A stretch of 64,000 nucleotides of DNA from Flavimarina sp. Hel_I_48. GTDB lineage: Bacteria; Bacteroidota; Bacteroidia; Flavobacteriales; Flavobacteriaceae. The notes beneath the pieces were generated by a model. It had not been told where the DNA came from. It saw nothing but the letters and a program-made list of their open reading frames with translations, and made no database searches. Below, one piece after another: positions 1-9,450 of this stretch. Position 1 is the stretch's first letter. The number at the start of each line of letters is the position of its first letter. The DNA lies in the NCBI RefSeq assembly GCF_000733945.1, contig NZ_JPOL01000002.1:1241001-1305000 (forward strand), read 5' to 3'. A program made the translations under genes and the position numbers.

Positions 1-1
1 A

Positions 2-2377
2 TTTGACCAGGCATTTGGCTGGTTTTTCAGTAACTGGGGGCCTAGTTTTTCTGAAGGAGGAGTCGCAGGTTGGGGCAATGACGCTGCGATTGATGACAAT
101 GCAACCCTTCCTCACCCCTATTCTACGGCAAGTCTTGGAACAGGAATTCCTCAGGCTTTCCCAGAATTTCAGGGAGCTCGTTATGACTGGAAGCCTTACA
201 ACAGTGTGGAGAACTTCTTCCGTACAGGTACGGTGAGCAACACTACCGTAAACGCTGCAGGTTCTTCTGATGATGGTACCGTTACTTACAATATTAGTGG
301 TGGTCATCTTGAAGATCAAGGATTTACTCCTGAAAATGGCGTGATACGTAATACCCTGGGTATTGGAGGTCGTGCTAAACTGACGAATAACTTTACCGTT
401 TCTGGAACAATGAACTTTTCAAGGACAGATTTCAAGTCCCCTCCAGTTTCTGCTGGTGATGGAAATACAGTTTTTGCCGGTGGTGGTTCTTCAGTATTCT
501 CAAACGTGTTTTTCACACCTCGTAGTGTTGATTTGAATGGGTTACCTTTTCAAAATCCACTAGACGGTTCAAGTGTGTACTATAGACAATCAAACAATAT
601 TCAAAATCCCAACTGGACCGTTTTCAACGCCAGGTCAGAACAGGTTACAAACCGTGTGTTTGGTAATACTGCTGTTACCTATGACTTTACTGAAAATTTA
701 AACCTGACCTATAGATTAGGTATTGATGTGTATAGCGAGAATAATGTTAACTATCAAAATAAAGGTGGTGTTACTGATAATACGAGAGTTAGAAGTGGTT
801 TTTATGACACTTACAATAACACCAATACGATCTGGGATCACAATTTGACATTAAGTGGCAGCTATGACTTAGCAGAAAATCTTGGCCTATCCTTTAACTT
901 AGGTGCCACAACCAGAAGAACTGTATTTGATCAAAATGGGGTTTCCAGTTCAGGACAGGCTGTTTTTGGAGTCTTAAGACATATCAACTTTCAATTACAG
1001 GACGAGATACAATCTTTCAATGAGCAAAATATAGCTGGTATTTATGGTCAGGCAGAAATTGACTACGATTCTTATCTCTATTTAACGCTTGCTGCTAGAA
1101 ATGACTGGGTGTCAAATTTATCTTCTGAAAATAGATCTATAGGCTATCCAAGTGCGAGCTTTTCATTCTTGCCTACAGCAGCTTTTGAGGGGATGCGCGG
1201 AAGCAAAGTTCTCAATTTTCTAAAACTAAGAGCGGGTTACGGTACCTCCGCAAATTTTCCTGCGCTATATCCGGTGGCCACACGAACCTTATTGGAAACA
1301 CAGGCATTTTTAGATGATGGTGGTGGATTTGTAACTACAAACACTACCGATGACAACCGTGGAAACCCTGATCTCAAGCCAGAAACCCTAACAGAACTTG
1401 AATTTGGTATAGAATCCCGCTGGTGGAATAATAAAGTTACATTGAACGCTTCATACTTCAATAGGGTCACAAAAGATTTGATCGTAAATCGCGACCTTGA
1501 TGCATCCACTGCATTTACGAGTACCAGTACTAACATTGGGGAAATCAATGTGAAAGGTCTGGAAATCGATATGGGTGTTGATGTTTTTGAAAACAGGGAA
1601 GGCTTTAGCTGGAATCTCAATGCTAACTTTACAACCATTGACCCAGTTGTGAAAGACCTAGGTGCAGATACAGATATTATAGTCTATTCCGGTTTTACAA
1701 ACCTGGGAAATGCTGCGATACCTGGCAAACCACTGGGTACTATTGTAGGATCCCGAATACTCCGCAATGACAATGGTGATTTAATTACTAACAGCCAGGG
1801 CGATTATGTAGTTGAAACCGGTCAATTTGATATTGGTAATCCCAATCCTGATTATACGCTCAACGTGGGAAGCACAATGAGCTATAAAAATTTAAGCTTT
1901 AGTTTCCTGATGACACATGTTTCAGGCGGAGATATATATAGCCAGACCATTGCCACACTTCTGGGAAGAGGACTTACTTCTGATACTGATGACCGTTTAA
2001 ACAGTTTCATTTTGCCAGGTGTTAACCAGGATACCGGAAATCCAAATACAGTACAAATCAACAATTCTCAATACTACTTTGATAATATTCTATTTGGTCC
2101 TGATGAACTTCAAGTATACGATGGCTCAGTAGTAAGATTACAGGAAGTTTCGTTGGCTTATTCATTACCAGAAACTATTCTGGAGAAAACACCATTTGGT
2201 TCCCTTAAAATAAGCTTATCGGGTTATAATCTCTGGTTTGATGCCTATAATACGCCAGACGGTGTGAATTTTGACCCTAATGTTGCCGCTTTAGGTGTGG
2301 GTAATGGTCAGGGCTTTGATTTCTTGAGTGGACCAGGTTCTAAACGATATGGTATTAGCGTTCAAGCTTCATTCTAA
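2..2377 (+). CDS. SusC/RagA-like TonB-dependent outer-membrane receptor, 5' end outside window
   Basis: The frame is already open at base 2, so the signal peptide, regulatory domain and most of the plug lie left of the window; about 791 codons remain. The first in-frame ATG, at 206, is internal: the codons before it encode typical receptor sequence such as GWFFSNWGPSFSEGG. The visible part is beta-barrel: strands rich in Tyr, Asn and Thr, the late-barrel signature GNPDLKPETLTELEFG, and a C-terminal Phe (VQASF) of the kind used for outer-membrane insertion. The family forms the channel beneath a SusD lid and imports glycans, peptides or other large nutrients using TonB energy. A SusD gene follows after 14 bases, so the two are surely co-transcribed. 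The substrate is not predictable; no degradative enzyme lies nearby. Confidence 0.95.
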   Translation, partial: FDQAFGWFFSNWGPSFSEGGVAGWGNDAAIDDNATLPHPYSTASLGTGIPQAFPEFQGARYDWKPYNSVENFFRTGTVSNTTVNAAGSSDDGTVTYNISGGHLEDQGFTPENGVIRNTLGIGGRAKLTNNFTVSGTMNFSRTDFKSPPVSAGDGNTVFAGGGSSVFSNVFFTPRSVDLNGLPFQNPLDGSSVYYRQSNNIQNPNWTVFNARSEQVTNRVFGNTAVTYDFTENLNLTYRLGIDVYSENNVNYQNKGGVTDNTRVRSGFYDTYNNTNTIWDHNLTLSGSYDLAENLGLSFNLGATTRRTVFDQNGVSSSGQAVFGVLRHINFQLQDEIQSFNEQNIAGIYGQAEIDYDSYLYLTLAARNDWVSNLSSENRSIGYPSASFSFLPTAAFEGMRGSKVLNFLKLRAGYGTSANFPALYPVATRTLLETQAFLDDGGGFVTTNTTDDNRGNPDLKPETLTELEFGIESRWWNNKVTLNASYFNRVTKDLIVNRDLDASTAFTSTSTNIGEINVKGLEIDMGVDVFENREGFSWNLNANFTTIDPVVKDLGADTDIIVYSGFTNLGNAAIPGKPLGTIVGSRILRNDNGDLITNSQGDYVVETGQFDIGNPNPDYTLNVGSTMSYKNLSFSFLMTHVSGGDIYSQTIATLLGRGLTSDTDDRLNSFILPGVNQDTGNPNTVQINNSQYYFDNILFGPDELQVYDGSVVRLQEVSLAYSLPETILEKTPFGSLKISLSGYNLWFDAYNTPDGVNFDPNVAALGVGNGQGFDFLSGPGSKRYGISVQASF

Positions 2378-2391
2378 AATAAAAAACTATC

Positions 2392-4047
2392 ATGAAAAGA
2401 ATATATATACTCTTAACAGCATTGCTCGCTACGGGAATGATTTTCCAGTCTTGCGAGACTACAGACCTGGATTTAACAGGTAACCCCAATGCACTTACAA
2501 CAGATCAAACAGATGTTGATTTTTTCAACAATGCCATACAGATACGCTATGCAAATCTTATGGAAAAATTCGGTACGACCAGTGCCCAGGTAGTTCGTAT
2601 AGAATACTTGGGAAGTCGTAACTATTTAAATGCATTCGCTCCAACCGCTTTCGATGATGAATGGGATGATGCTTATAGGGAAATACTCGCAGATGTACAA
2701 GCCATGCGTCCTATCGCCCTTGAAAATGAGCAATACAGGCACCTTGCCATCGCGCAGGTATTATCTGCAGATGTCTTAGTCACGCTTGTAGACAATTTTG
2801 GGGATATTCCTTATTCAGAAGCATTGCAGGGAGCTGATGATCTCTTAAATCCCAATGTTGATTCGGGTGTAGCTGTTTACTCAGCCGCAGAAGGTATGTT
2901 AAACGATGCCATAAGCAATTTTACCAGGGATGGCTCACAACCAGGCCCCGATACTGATTTGTTTTACGACAATGATTATGATCTTTGGGTAAAACTTGCA
3001 AATACCTTAAAGATGAAAATCTATTTACAGACGCGGCTCGTTGATGCAGATGCAAATAGCAAGTTCAACGCTATTGTTGCTGCGGGGAACTATATCACAG
3101 ACACGAGTGAAGATTTTGAGTTTCAGTGGGGAACTAATGAAAATCAACCAGATACAAGAGCTCCAAAATACGCTGACAACTATACGCCTACCGGAGCCGG
3201 GGATTATTTATCTAATTGGTTGATTGGCACTATGCAGGACAAGGATGACCCACGATTGAGATATTATTTCTATAGACAAGTTAATGCAGTACCTGGTGAG
3301 GAAGTCCCTCCAAACGAGCAAACATTAACCTGTTCTTTAGAAAATGCCCCACAACATTACATTGACGGTGGATTTACATTTTGTAGTTTACCCAATGGCT
3401 ACTGGGCACGGGATCATGGTGATAATGATGGTACTCCTGGAGATGGTTTTCTAAGAAGTACCTATGGTGTATATCCTGCAGGAGGAAATTTTGACGATAG
3501 TCGTTTTGATCCTGTAACTCAAGGTGGTGGTGGAGCTGGTGCTGGTATTACGCCTTTAATGTTAGCTTCATGGGTTGATTTTATGAAAGCAGAGATGGCA
3601 TATCTCGAAAACCCTGCAACTGCCGAAGAATTTATTATTGCAGGCACACAAAAATCTATCGCTAAAGTACGGTCTTTTGGAAGCCTGGATGGCAGCGCAG
3701 ATTTAAGTGTAGCTCCATCTGATGATGATGTAAGTACTTATCTTGACGACGTCGCATCAGATTATCAGAGTGCTACAGAAACAGGAAAATGGAATGTTAT
3801 GGCAGAGCAATTTTGGATCGCCTCTTTTGGAAATGGTACACTTAATTACAATTTTTACAGAAGAACTGGCTATCCTACAACACTACAACCTAACAGGGAG
3901 TTCAATCCAGGAGGATTTATCCGTTCATTCAGATACCCTGCAAACTTTGTAAATAACAATTCATCTGTAAGTCAAAAACAGGATGTAACGGCCCAGGTTT
4001 TTTGGGACACCAATCCTCCATCGCCAGAATTTCCAACTTCTAATTAA
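2392..4047 (+). CDS. SusD/RagB-like nutrient-binding lipoprotein
   Basis: A protein of 551 residues with a lipoprotein signal (MKRIYILLTALLATGMIFQSC, lipid-bearing Cys about position 20), so it should be anchored in the outer membrane facing outward. After the Cys comes the usual SusD start (DLTGNPNAL...). The N-terminal part is helical and TPR-like, with the family-typical DNFGDIPYSEAL, and the stretch DLWVKLANTLKMKIYLQTR matches the SusD-like_2 pattern. It lies 14 bases after a SusC gene, the invariable partner. By family knowledge it acts as the hinged lid that captures substrate. Two Cys-containing segments around residues 305-330 (TCSLENA, FTFCSLPNGYW) look like a lineage-specific insertion. 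Substrate unknown. Confidence 0.93.
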   Translation: MKRIYILLTALLATGMIFQSCETTDLDLTGNPNALTTDQTDVDFFNNAIQIRYANLMEKFGTTSAQVVRIEYLGSRNYLNAFAPTAFDDEWDDAYREILADVQAMRPIALENEQYRHLAIAQVLSADVLVTLVDNFGDIPYSEALQGADDLLNPNVDSGVAVYSAAEGMLNDAISNFTRDGSQPGPDTDLFYDNDYDLWVKLANTLKMKIYLQTRLVDADANSKFNAIVAAGNYITDTSEDFEFQWGTNENQPDTRAPKYADNYTPTGAGDYLSNWLIGTMQDKDDPRLRYYFYRQVNAVPGEEVPPNEQTLTCSLENAPQHYIDGGFTFCSLPNGYWARDHGDNDGTPGDGFLRSTYGVYPAGGNFDDSRFDPVTQGGGGAGAGITPLMLASWVDFMKAEMAYLENPATAEEFIIAGTQKSIAKVRSFGSLDGSADLSVAPSDDDVSTYLDDVASDYQSATETGKWNVMAEQFWIASFGNGTLNYNFYRRTGYPTTLQPNREFNPGGFIRSFRYPANFVNNNSSVSQKQDVTAQVFWDTNPPSPEFPTSN

Positions 4048-4058
4048 AAAACGCTATT

Positions 4059-4964
4059 ATGAAAAATATAAAACTAATTTTAGCTTTCACCTTCTTGACC
4101 CTTATATGGGGCTGTAGTGATGGCGACAGAATTGTAGATCAGGTTTTTGATGAAACCACCTCTGGTGGTATATTGAGGACATTGAGTACTAATAACGGCA
4201 CATTCGATTTTAACGATCCCTCCATAGGTTGGTCCGTCACATTGGAAGCCCAAGATGAACAGAATGGTGACCTCCTGCAAGCTGTAAATGTGTATGCTGG
4301 TCTTTATCGTAACACCGCTCTTGTGGGCACAGAGGAATTTGTTAAAGAAGTTCCAGCTTCTGCTTTTACAGAGGGGAAAAATGGATTACCTGTGGGTGAT
4401 GTTATCGCAACACTTACTGAAGTTGCCAATAGCCTTGGGTTGAGCCCATCAGACTATAGTAGTACGGATGAATTCAGGATTAGGCTGGAATATGTTATGA
4501 CCAATGGGCAAACATGGAGTAGAAGCGATGGCGCCGGTACGGTATTGACAAGCTCTTATTTCAAATCTCCATACTTATATACCGTACCTTTTTTCTGTTC
4601 ACTAGAGAATGCATCCATATTTAATGGAGATTACACTGTCACAACAGATTCCTGGGAAGATTACACTGCAGGCGATGTTGTACCTGTGGTTTATGATGCC
4701 GATAATGGCGAGTATACCTTTCATATACTGGCAACAAATAACCCATATCTTGTGAACGCAGATTCAGCCTATATGATCGTTACCATAGATCCTTCAGACG
4801 GCTCCGTTGATGTTACGGCAAACGAAGATTTTGATTATGGTGGTGACTTTGTGGTAACGGTAACAGGTGAGGGAACAGTTGCCACGTGTACCGGTAATAT
4901 AAATCTTAGAATAGATTTCGGCCCTAGTTATACCGATAATGCTTTTCGTTTAACTAAAAACTAA
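4059..4964 (+). CDS. Surface lipoprotein of a SusC/SusD operon, unknown function
   Basis: 301 residues beginning with a lipoprotein signal (LILAFTFLTLIWGC, Cys about position 19). The rest is beta-rich and acidic, and the C-terminal half starts near FFCSLENASIFNGDY, a pattern common in Bacteroidetes surface lipoproteins encoded after SusD. It starts 11 bases after the SusD stop and a strong hairpin terminator follows, so it is the last gene of the SusC-SusD operon. By position it may be an accessory surface-binding protein like SusE/SusF, but no named binding domain is recognisable. This is inference from context. Confidence 0.8.
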   Translation: MKNIKLILAFTFLTLIWGCSDGDRIVDQVFDETTSGGILRTLSTNNGTFDFNDPSIGWSVTLEAQDEQNGDLLQAVNVYAGLYRNTALVGTEEFVKEVPASAFTEGKNGLPVGDVIATLTEVANSLGLSPSDYSSTDEFRIRLEYVMTNGQTWSRSDGAGTVLTSSYFKSPYLYTVPFFCSLENASIFNGDYTVTTDSWEDYTAGDVVPVVYDADNGEYTFHILATNNPYLVNADSAYMIVTIDPSDGSVDVTANEDFDYGGDFVVTVTGEGTVATCTGNINLRIDFGPSYTDNAFRLTKN

Positions 4965-4990
4965 GTTAATTAGCCAATTTAGTTTTCTGG

Positions 4991-5017
4991 GGACCGCCTA
5001 ATAAGCGGTCCTTTTTT
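4991..5017 (+). terminator. Rho-independent terminator of the first SusC/SusD operon
   Basis: A perfect 7-bp stem (GGACCGC at 4991-4997 with GCGGTCC at 5005-5011), a 7-base loop and six T residues, 26 bases after the lipoprotein stop codon. Confidence 0.9.
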
Positions 5018-5066
5018 ATATCGCTATTTTTTATTCCCTTCTTCTAAAAACCTAAAAACTTAATTC

Positions 5067-5074
5067 TAAATTTG
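5067..5074 (+). promoter_or_regulatory. -7 box of rlmB; transcript probably leaderless
   Basis: TAAATTTG matches the Bacteroidetes -7 consensus TAnnTTTG. It ends only 4 bases before the rlmB ATG at 5079, so initiation 5-8 bases downstream would fall on or next to the start codon. No clear TTTG -33 element is seen at the expected spacing. Confidence 0.55.
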
Positions 5075-5078
5075 CAAT

Positions 5079-5813
5079 ATGAGCAAAGAAACGAATATAT
5101 ACGGTACACGGGCCATAATAGAAGCCATCAAAGCCAAAAAAGAAATAGGTAAAATATACCTCCAGAAAGGAATATCAAATCCTTTGAGCAAACAATTGGA
5201 GCACCTCATTAAAGATGAAGGAATCTCAGTTTCTTATGTTCCAGAGGAAAAACTTCACAAACTTTCTTCTCAAAACCATCAGGGCGCAATTGCAACCATC
5301 TCCCCTATTCGTTTTGCCGACTTTAGCCAGGTAGCCGAAGCCATCTTGGCCGGAGAAAAAAAAGGGCTCTTTTTATTACTGGATCAATTATCAGATGTGC
5401 GTAACTTTGGTGCCATTATACGTACTGCGGAATGTACAGGTGTTGATGCTATTATAATTCCTAAATCTGGTGGGGCTCCAGTCACTGATGATACTATTAA
5501 AACATCTGCTGGGGCGGTTTTCAATATTCCTATATGTAAAGTAGATCATATTAAAGATGCCATCTTTTATCTACAGGGATCTGGTGTTCAAATAGTCGCA
5601 GCTACCGAAAAAACCGACGATCTTATATATGCTGTGGACTTTAAAGACCATACCGCAATAGTTATGGGAAGTGAAGGAAAAGGGGTTACTCCTGGAGTTT
5701 TAAAACTAGTAGACGTCAAAGCGAAATTACCCCTGAGTGGTAAGATAAGCTCACTAAATGTTTCTGTTGCCTGCGGTGCATTTTTGTATGAAGTAGTCAG
5801 ACAGCGTTACTAA
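5079..5813 (+). CDS. rlmB: 23S rRNA (guanosine-2'-O-)-methyltransferase RlmB (TrmH/SpoU family)
   Basis: 244 residues, the usual length of the family. The N-terminal substrate-binding domain (YGTRAIIEAIKAKKEIGKIYL, about residues 7-75) is followed by a SpoU knot domain with motif 1 DQLSDVRNFGAIIRTAE (about 103-119), motif 2 IVMGSEGKGV (about 193-202) and motif 3 LPLSGKISSLNVSVACG (about 217-233), which build the SAM-binding trefoil knot. It 2'-O-methylates a guanosine of 23S rRNA, G2251 in E. coli. It stands alone between two SusC/SusD operons, with its own promoter box and a terminator hairpin. Another SpoU rRNA or tRNA methylase is possible, but the N-terminal domain favours RlmB. Confidence 0.92.
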   Translation: MSKETNIYGTRAIIEAIKAKKEIGKIYLQKGISNPLSKQLEHLIKDEGISVSYVPEEKLHKLSSQNHQGAIATISPIRFADFSQVAEAILAGEKKGLFLLLDQLSDVRNFGAIIRTAECTGVDAIIIPKSGGAPVTDDTIKTSAGAVFNIPICKVDHIKDAIFYLQGSGVQIVAATEKTDDLIYAVDFKDHTAIVMGSEGKGVTPGVLKLVDVKAKLPLSGKISSLNVSVACGAFLYEVVRQRY

Positions 5814-5851
5814 TGGTCTTTTTTCGAGACAAAAAGACTGGATCTTTATAT

Positions 5852-5886
5852 AAATTCCTTTGAATATTTCAAAGGAATTTTTCTTT
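5852..5886 (+). terminator. Terminator after rlmB
   Basis: A perfect 13-bp stem (5852-5864 with 5868-5880) around a 3-base loop, followed by a T-rich tract. The stem is largely A/T with a CC/GG core, so it could work in both directions. Confidence 0.8.
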
Positions 5887-6015
5887 ATATAATATGCTGC
5901 TTTTAAACACAAAATAAATTCTATTAAAGCATATGAATATTTAAGCAATCAGTATTTCCATGAAGATTTAATTAAATATTTACATATATAATTGAACTAA
6001 GCGGTAGATGGCAGC

Positions 6016-6074
6016 AAAGGTTTGGAATATTCTTTTGAATATTGTGAAAATTAAACTTTTTCTCACAAACCTTT
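6016..6074. repeat. Nested inverted repeats upstream of a SusC gene
   Basis: AAAGGTTTG (6016-6024) is perfectly repeated in inverse at 6066-6074. Inside it lies a second perfect pair, AATATTC (6026-6032) and GAATATT (6037-6043), around TTTT. It sits 97-155 bases before the SusC start codon. It could be an operator or a structured leader; nothing in the sequence decides between these. Confidence 0.5.
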
Positions 6075-6170
6075 AAATAAAATAAGCATAAGCTTGTTTA
6101 GAGATGATTAATTATTGGCTAATTGAAATTTTTACACCATTTTTGACCAACTAATATTTAAATTATTTAT

Positions 6171-9100
6171 ATGAAATCAAACTACAAAGCATTATTTACG
6201 CTATTGTTGGCTTTGGTAGTGCAACTCGGGTTTGCACAAATCAAGACCATTACAGGCACAGTTACAGATGATGGAGGTGTTCCTCTTCCAGGTGTTAACA
6301 TTTTAGTGAAAGGATCATCTACAGGAACACAAACAGATTTCGACGGAAACTATAGTATAGAAGCTTCTCAAAATAGCATTCTTGTTTTTAGCTACGTAGG
6401 TTTTCAAGAGGCCGAAGTTGCCGTAGGCACCTCCTCTGAAATAGACATGGAACTCGTGGCCGGTGAAATGCTAGAAGAGGTTGTAATCAACGCACTGGGT
6501 ATAGAAGTAAATCGTGCAACACAAGCATCATCCGTTTCAGAAGTTGCGGCTACCGCAGTTCAATCATCTGGTGAAACAAGTATCGCTAAGGGTCTTGCTG
6601 GTAAAGCTTCCGGAGTTCAAATCATCAGCTCTTCTGGTGATGCAGGTTCTAGTGCCTTTATACAAATTAGGGGGCAAAGCACAATAACTAGGAGTCTACA
6701 GCCTTTGATTGTTGTAGATGGTATACCTATAAGCAACGAAGAAGTAGGTGCAGGTGTAGGGGGAGTTACCCAGCAGTCTCGTTTAGGTGATTTAAACCCT
6801 AATGATATTGCTGATGTAAAAATTTTGAAGGGGGCTTCAGCAGCTGCTTTGTGGGGTGCTAGGGCAGGAAATGGAGTTGTAGTAATTACGACCAAAAAAG
6901 GTAAAGGCCTAGGAAAAGGTTCCCTGCAAGTTTCTATATCATCAACCGTTAGTTATGATCAGACGAATGATGTATTAGACACCCAAAGCATATTTGGCCA
7001 AGGGACTAATGGCTCATTTGCTGGTGGAACACAGGCGAATTCTTGGGGAGACAAAATCAGCCTTCGGTCAGGAGGTCCTGATGAAATTGATGCTAATTCG
7101 TCAAACTATTTTGTTGCACGTGATGGCACAACATATTACCCAATTATTTCTAAGAACAGCACAGAAAATTTCAATGACAGCAATTATGACGCCGTAATAA
7201 ACCAAGGTTTGTACCTTGAAAATAATGTTAGCCTAAGTGGAGCTACTGAATCAGGAAACTATTTTATGAGTGTTAGCGATCTCAAACAGGATGGTATCAT
7301 TGATGAAAATGATTACAACAGAGTTTCACTACGCTTAAATGGCGAATTTAAACTCAATGATAAAATAAAATTTACAGCTACCTCTACTTACTCTCAAATC
7401 AATTCTAATCGTATACAACAAGGATCTAATACGTCAGGATTGTTATTAGGATTATACAGAGGCCCAGCTGATTTTGACATTAGGGACTATATTGGGACAC
7501 GTTATCAAAATGGTGTTATCAGCACTACAAACAGTCAACGCTCATATAGAAGAGGGTTAGGCACCCTAGATAATGAATCTCCTATTTACAATAATCCATT
7601 GTGGACTACAAACATACAGTCAAACCCGAATACTGTTGAACGCTACATAATGGGTGGTCAGTTCAATTATAAAGCAACCGACTGGATGACATTGATTGCG
7701 AGGGCTGGACTTGATCATTTTACGGATGAACGTAAAAATTTCTTCCCAAAAAACTCTGCAGAGGCCAATGGAAGTGGAAGTGCTACAGAACGCTTGTATA
7801 CAAGCACGCAGTCTAACATAGACTTCATTGCTCAAGGCGATCTAGTCTTTTCAGATAGGCTGAGTTTCGGGTATTTAGCAGGTCTAAACTTTAATAGAAG
7901 GTTGAATGAGACACGTGGTGGTGGATATACAAACTTCATTTTAGATAGTGATAAATTCTTTTATACAAATGCTGTTATTGCGAATAGATCAACTGTTATA
8001 GGCGAGAGCGAAGTCAGAATTACTGCGGGTTACGCACAGGCTAATTTAAGTTTTGACGATTTGCTCTTTCTAAACTTAACAGGTAGGGCAGAGACGGCTT
8101 CTACTTATGGAGATGCGAAAACATTCTTCTATCCTTCCGCAGAATTGGGTTTTCAATTCAATAAACTATTTGATGACCAAAGTACATTGTCAAATGGAAA
8201 GCTACGTCTTACATTTGGTAAAGTAGGTATTGAACCTGCAGCGTATGCAACAAACACATACTTTGAAAACGCAGATGGAGCAGAAGGATATGGTCCTGCT
8301 TATGATGCTGGGGCATATGACGGTTCTTTTGTAAGGAGTACGGTACAAGGCAATGCCAATCTTGAACCAGAGAAAAAAACAGAATACGAAGGAGGTATAG
8401 ATCTGGGCTTTTTCAATAACAGATTTACTCTTGGGGCTACTTATTACTATAATGAAACTACAGATGCATTATTTACCGTTGCAATTCCCGGAACTACAGG
8501 GTTTTCAGGTCGTTATGATAATGCCGCTTCATTACAAAACGAAGGGCTTGAACTTGACCTTAGCATTGATGTAATTAGATCCGAAGATTTTGTTTGGAAT
8601 GTTTATGGTAATTTTTCAACAAATGAGAATGAGGTAACTTCCTTAACAGGAACTGAGTCACTGTTTTTAAATGGTTTTACGGGCGTATCCTCTAGGGCTG
8701 TAGAAGGACAACCAGTTGGAGTTCTTTGGGGAGGACGTTATGCCAGGGAAGATAGTGGTTCTTTAATACTTGACGATCTTGGATTTCCAACTGTTGCATT
8801 GACGGAAGGTGTTATAGGTGATCCAAATCCAGACTGGAGAGCGGGTATTGGAACATCTTTCAGCTTCAAAGGATTTACTATAAGCACACTTTTTGATGCC
8901 TCTGTAGGTGGAGATGTTTGGGATGGTACAAACGGAGCTCTAAATAACTTTGGAAGAACTCCCGAAACTGCTAACGAAGTAACCGTGAGCGCTGCAGATG
9001 CTGAAACTATTATCGCAGCTAATGGCGCCACACTAGCATCAAGACCTCAGGCTGTAGTAAATGCTGATGGCTCATACACCATACGGGGAAACATTCGTGA

Positions 9101-9440
9101 TTTTGGCGCAGGCCCACGTCTTTTGGATCAGGCCTACTATACTGGTATAGGTGGAGGTTTTGGCCCAGTAGGAGAGCAATTTATATACGATGGTTCATGG
9201 GTTAAGTGGAGACAACTCACCTTGAGCTATAACTTTGTAAACCAAAAATTGAAAGAAACCTTGGGTCTGAAAAATATTGAACTTTCTTTGACGGGAAGAA
9301 ATCTTCTTTACTGGTCTAAGCACGATTTCGGTCAAGATCCAGAATCCAATCTTACAGGTGCATCAAACGGTAGAGGTCTTCAATATTTTAACAATCCGAA
9401 CACTAGGTCCTATCTAGGAACACTTACCATTAATTTCTAA
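6171..9440 (+). CDS. SusC/RagA-like TonB-dependent outer-membrane receptor
   Basis: A complete receptor of 1089 residues. In order: a signal peptide (about 1-22, ending LGFAQ); a carboxypeptidase-regulatory-like domain (about 25-105, GTVTDDGGVPLPGVNILVKG and DFDGNYSIE); a TonB-box-like segment (EEVVINALGIEV); the plug (about 120-245, with LAGKASGVQI, PLIVVDGIPIS, LKGASAAALWG and GVVVITTKKG); then the barrel, with NANLEPEKKTEYEGGIDLGF and the C-terminal strand ending LTINF. It forms the TonB-driven channel of a SusCD complex. A SusD gene starts 10 bases downstream. The -7 box is not obvious, but nested inverted repeats lie upstream. Substrate not predictable. Confidence 0.97.
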   Translation: MKSNYKALFTLLLALVVQLGFAQIKTITGTVTDDGGVPLPGVNILVKGSSTGTQTDFDGNYSIEASQNSILVFSYVGFQEAEVAVGTSSEIDMELVAGEMLEEVVINALGIEVNRATQASSVSEVAATAVQSSGETSIAKGLAGKASGVQIISSSGDAGSSAFIQIRGQSTITRSLQPLIVVDGIPISNEEVGAGVGGVTQQSRLGDLNPNDIADVKILKGASAAALWGARAGNGVVVITTKKGKGLGKGSLQVSISSTVSYDQTNDVLDTQSIFGQGTNGSFAGGTQANSWGDKISLRSGGPDEIDANSSNYFVARDGTTYYPIISKNSTENFNDSNYDAVINQGLYLENNVSLSGATESGNYFMSVSDLKQDGIIDENDYNRVSLRLNGEFKLNDKIKFTATSTYSQINSNRIQQGSNTSGLLLGLYRGPADFDIRDYIGTRYQNGVISTTNSQRSYRRGLGTLDNESPIYNNPLWTTNIQSNPNTVERYIMGGQFNYKATDWMTLIARAGLDHFTDERKNFFPKNSAEANGSGSATERLYTSTQSNIDFIAQGDLVFSDRLSFGYLAGLNFNRRLNETRGGGYTNFILDSDKFFYTNAVIANRSTVIGESEVRITAGYAQANLSFDDLLFLNLTGRAETASTYGDAKTFFYPSAELGFQFNKLFDDQSTLSNGKLRLTFGKVGIEPAAYATNTYFENADGAEGYGPAYDAGAYDGSFVRSTVQGNANLEPEKKTEYEGGIDLGFFNNRFTLGATYYYNETTDALFTVAIPGTTGFSGRYDNAASLQNEGLELDLSIDVIRSEDFVWNVYGNFSTNENEVTSLTGTESLFLNGFTGVSSRAVEGQPVGVLWGGRYAREDSGSLILDDLGFPTVALTEGVIGDPNPDWRAGIGTSFSFKGFTISTLFDASVGGDVWDGTNGALNNFGRTPETANEVTVSAADAETIIAANGATLASRPQAVVNADGSYTIRGNIRDFGAGPRLLDQAYYTGIGGGFGPVGEQFIYDGSWVKWRQLTLSYNFVNQKLKETLGLKNIELSLTGRNLLYWSKHDFGQDPESNLTGASNGRGLQYFNNPNTRSYLGTLTINF

Positions 9441-9450
9441 TACTCGAAAA

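Larger units (their letters stand above)
5814..6170. other. Intergenic region before the second SusC gene
   Basis: 357 AT-rich bases without a credible gene. It holds the rlmB terminator hairpin (5852-5886) and, further on, nested inverted repeats at 6016-6074 described separately. The last 100 bases before the SusC ATG presumably contain its promoter, but no exact TAnnTTTG box is seen. Confidence 0.7.

Noticed and set aside
3..236. Open frame at the extreme left with its own start
   Set aside because: It is the wrong frame of the truncated SusC gene; the frame starting at base 2 carries clear receptor sequence.
1237..1638. Long minus-strand frame inside the first SusC gene
   Set aside because: No protein family pattern, and the opposite strand codes for convincing barrel sequence.
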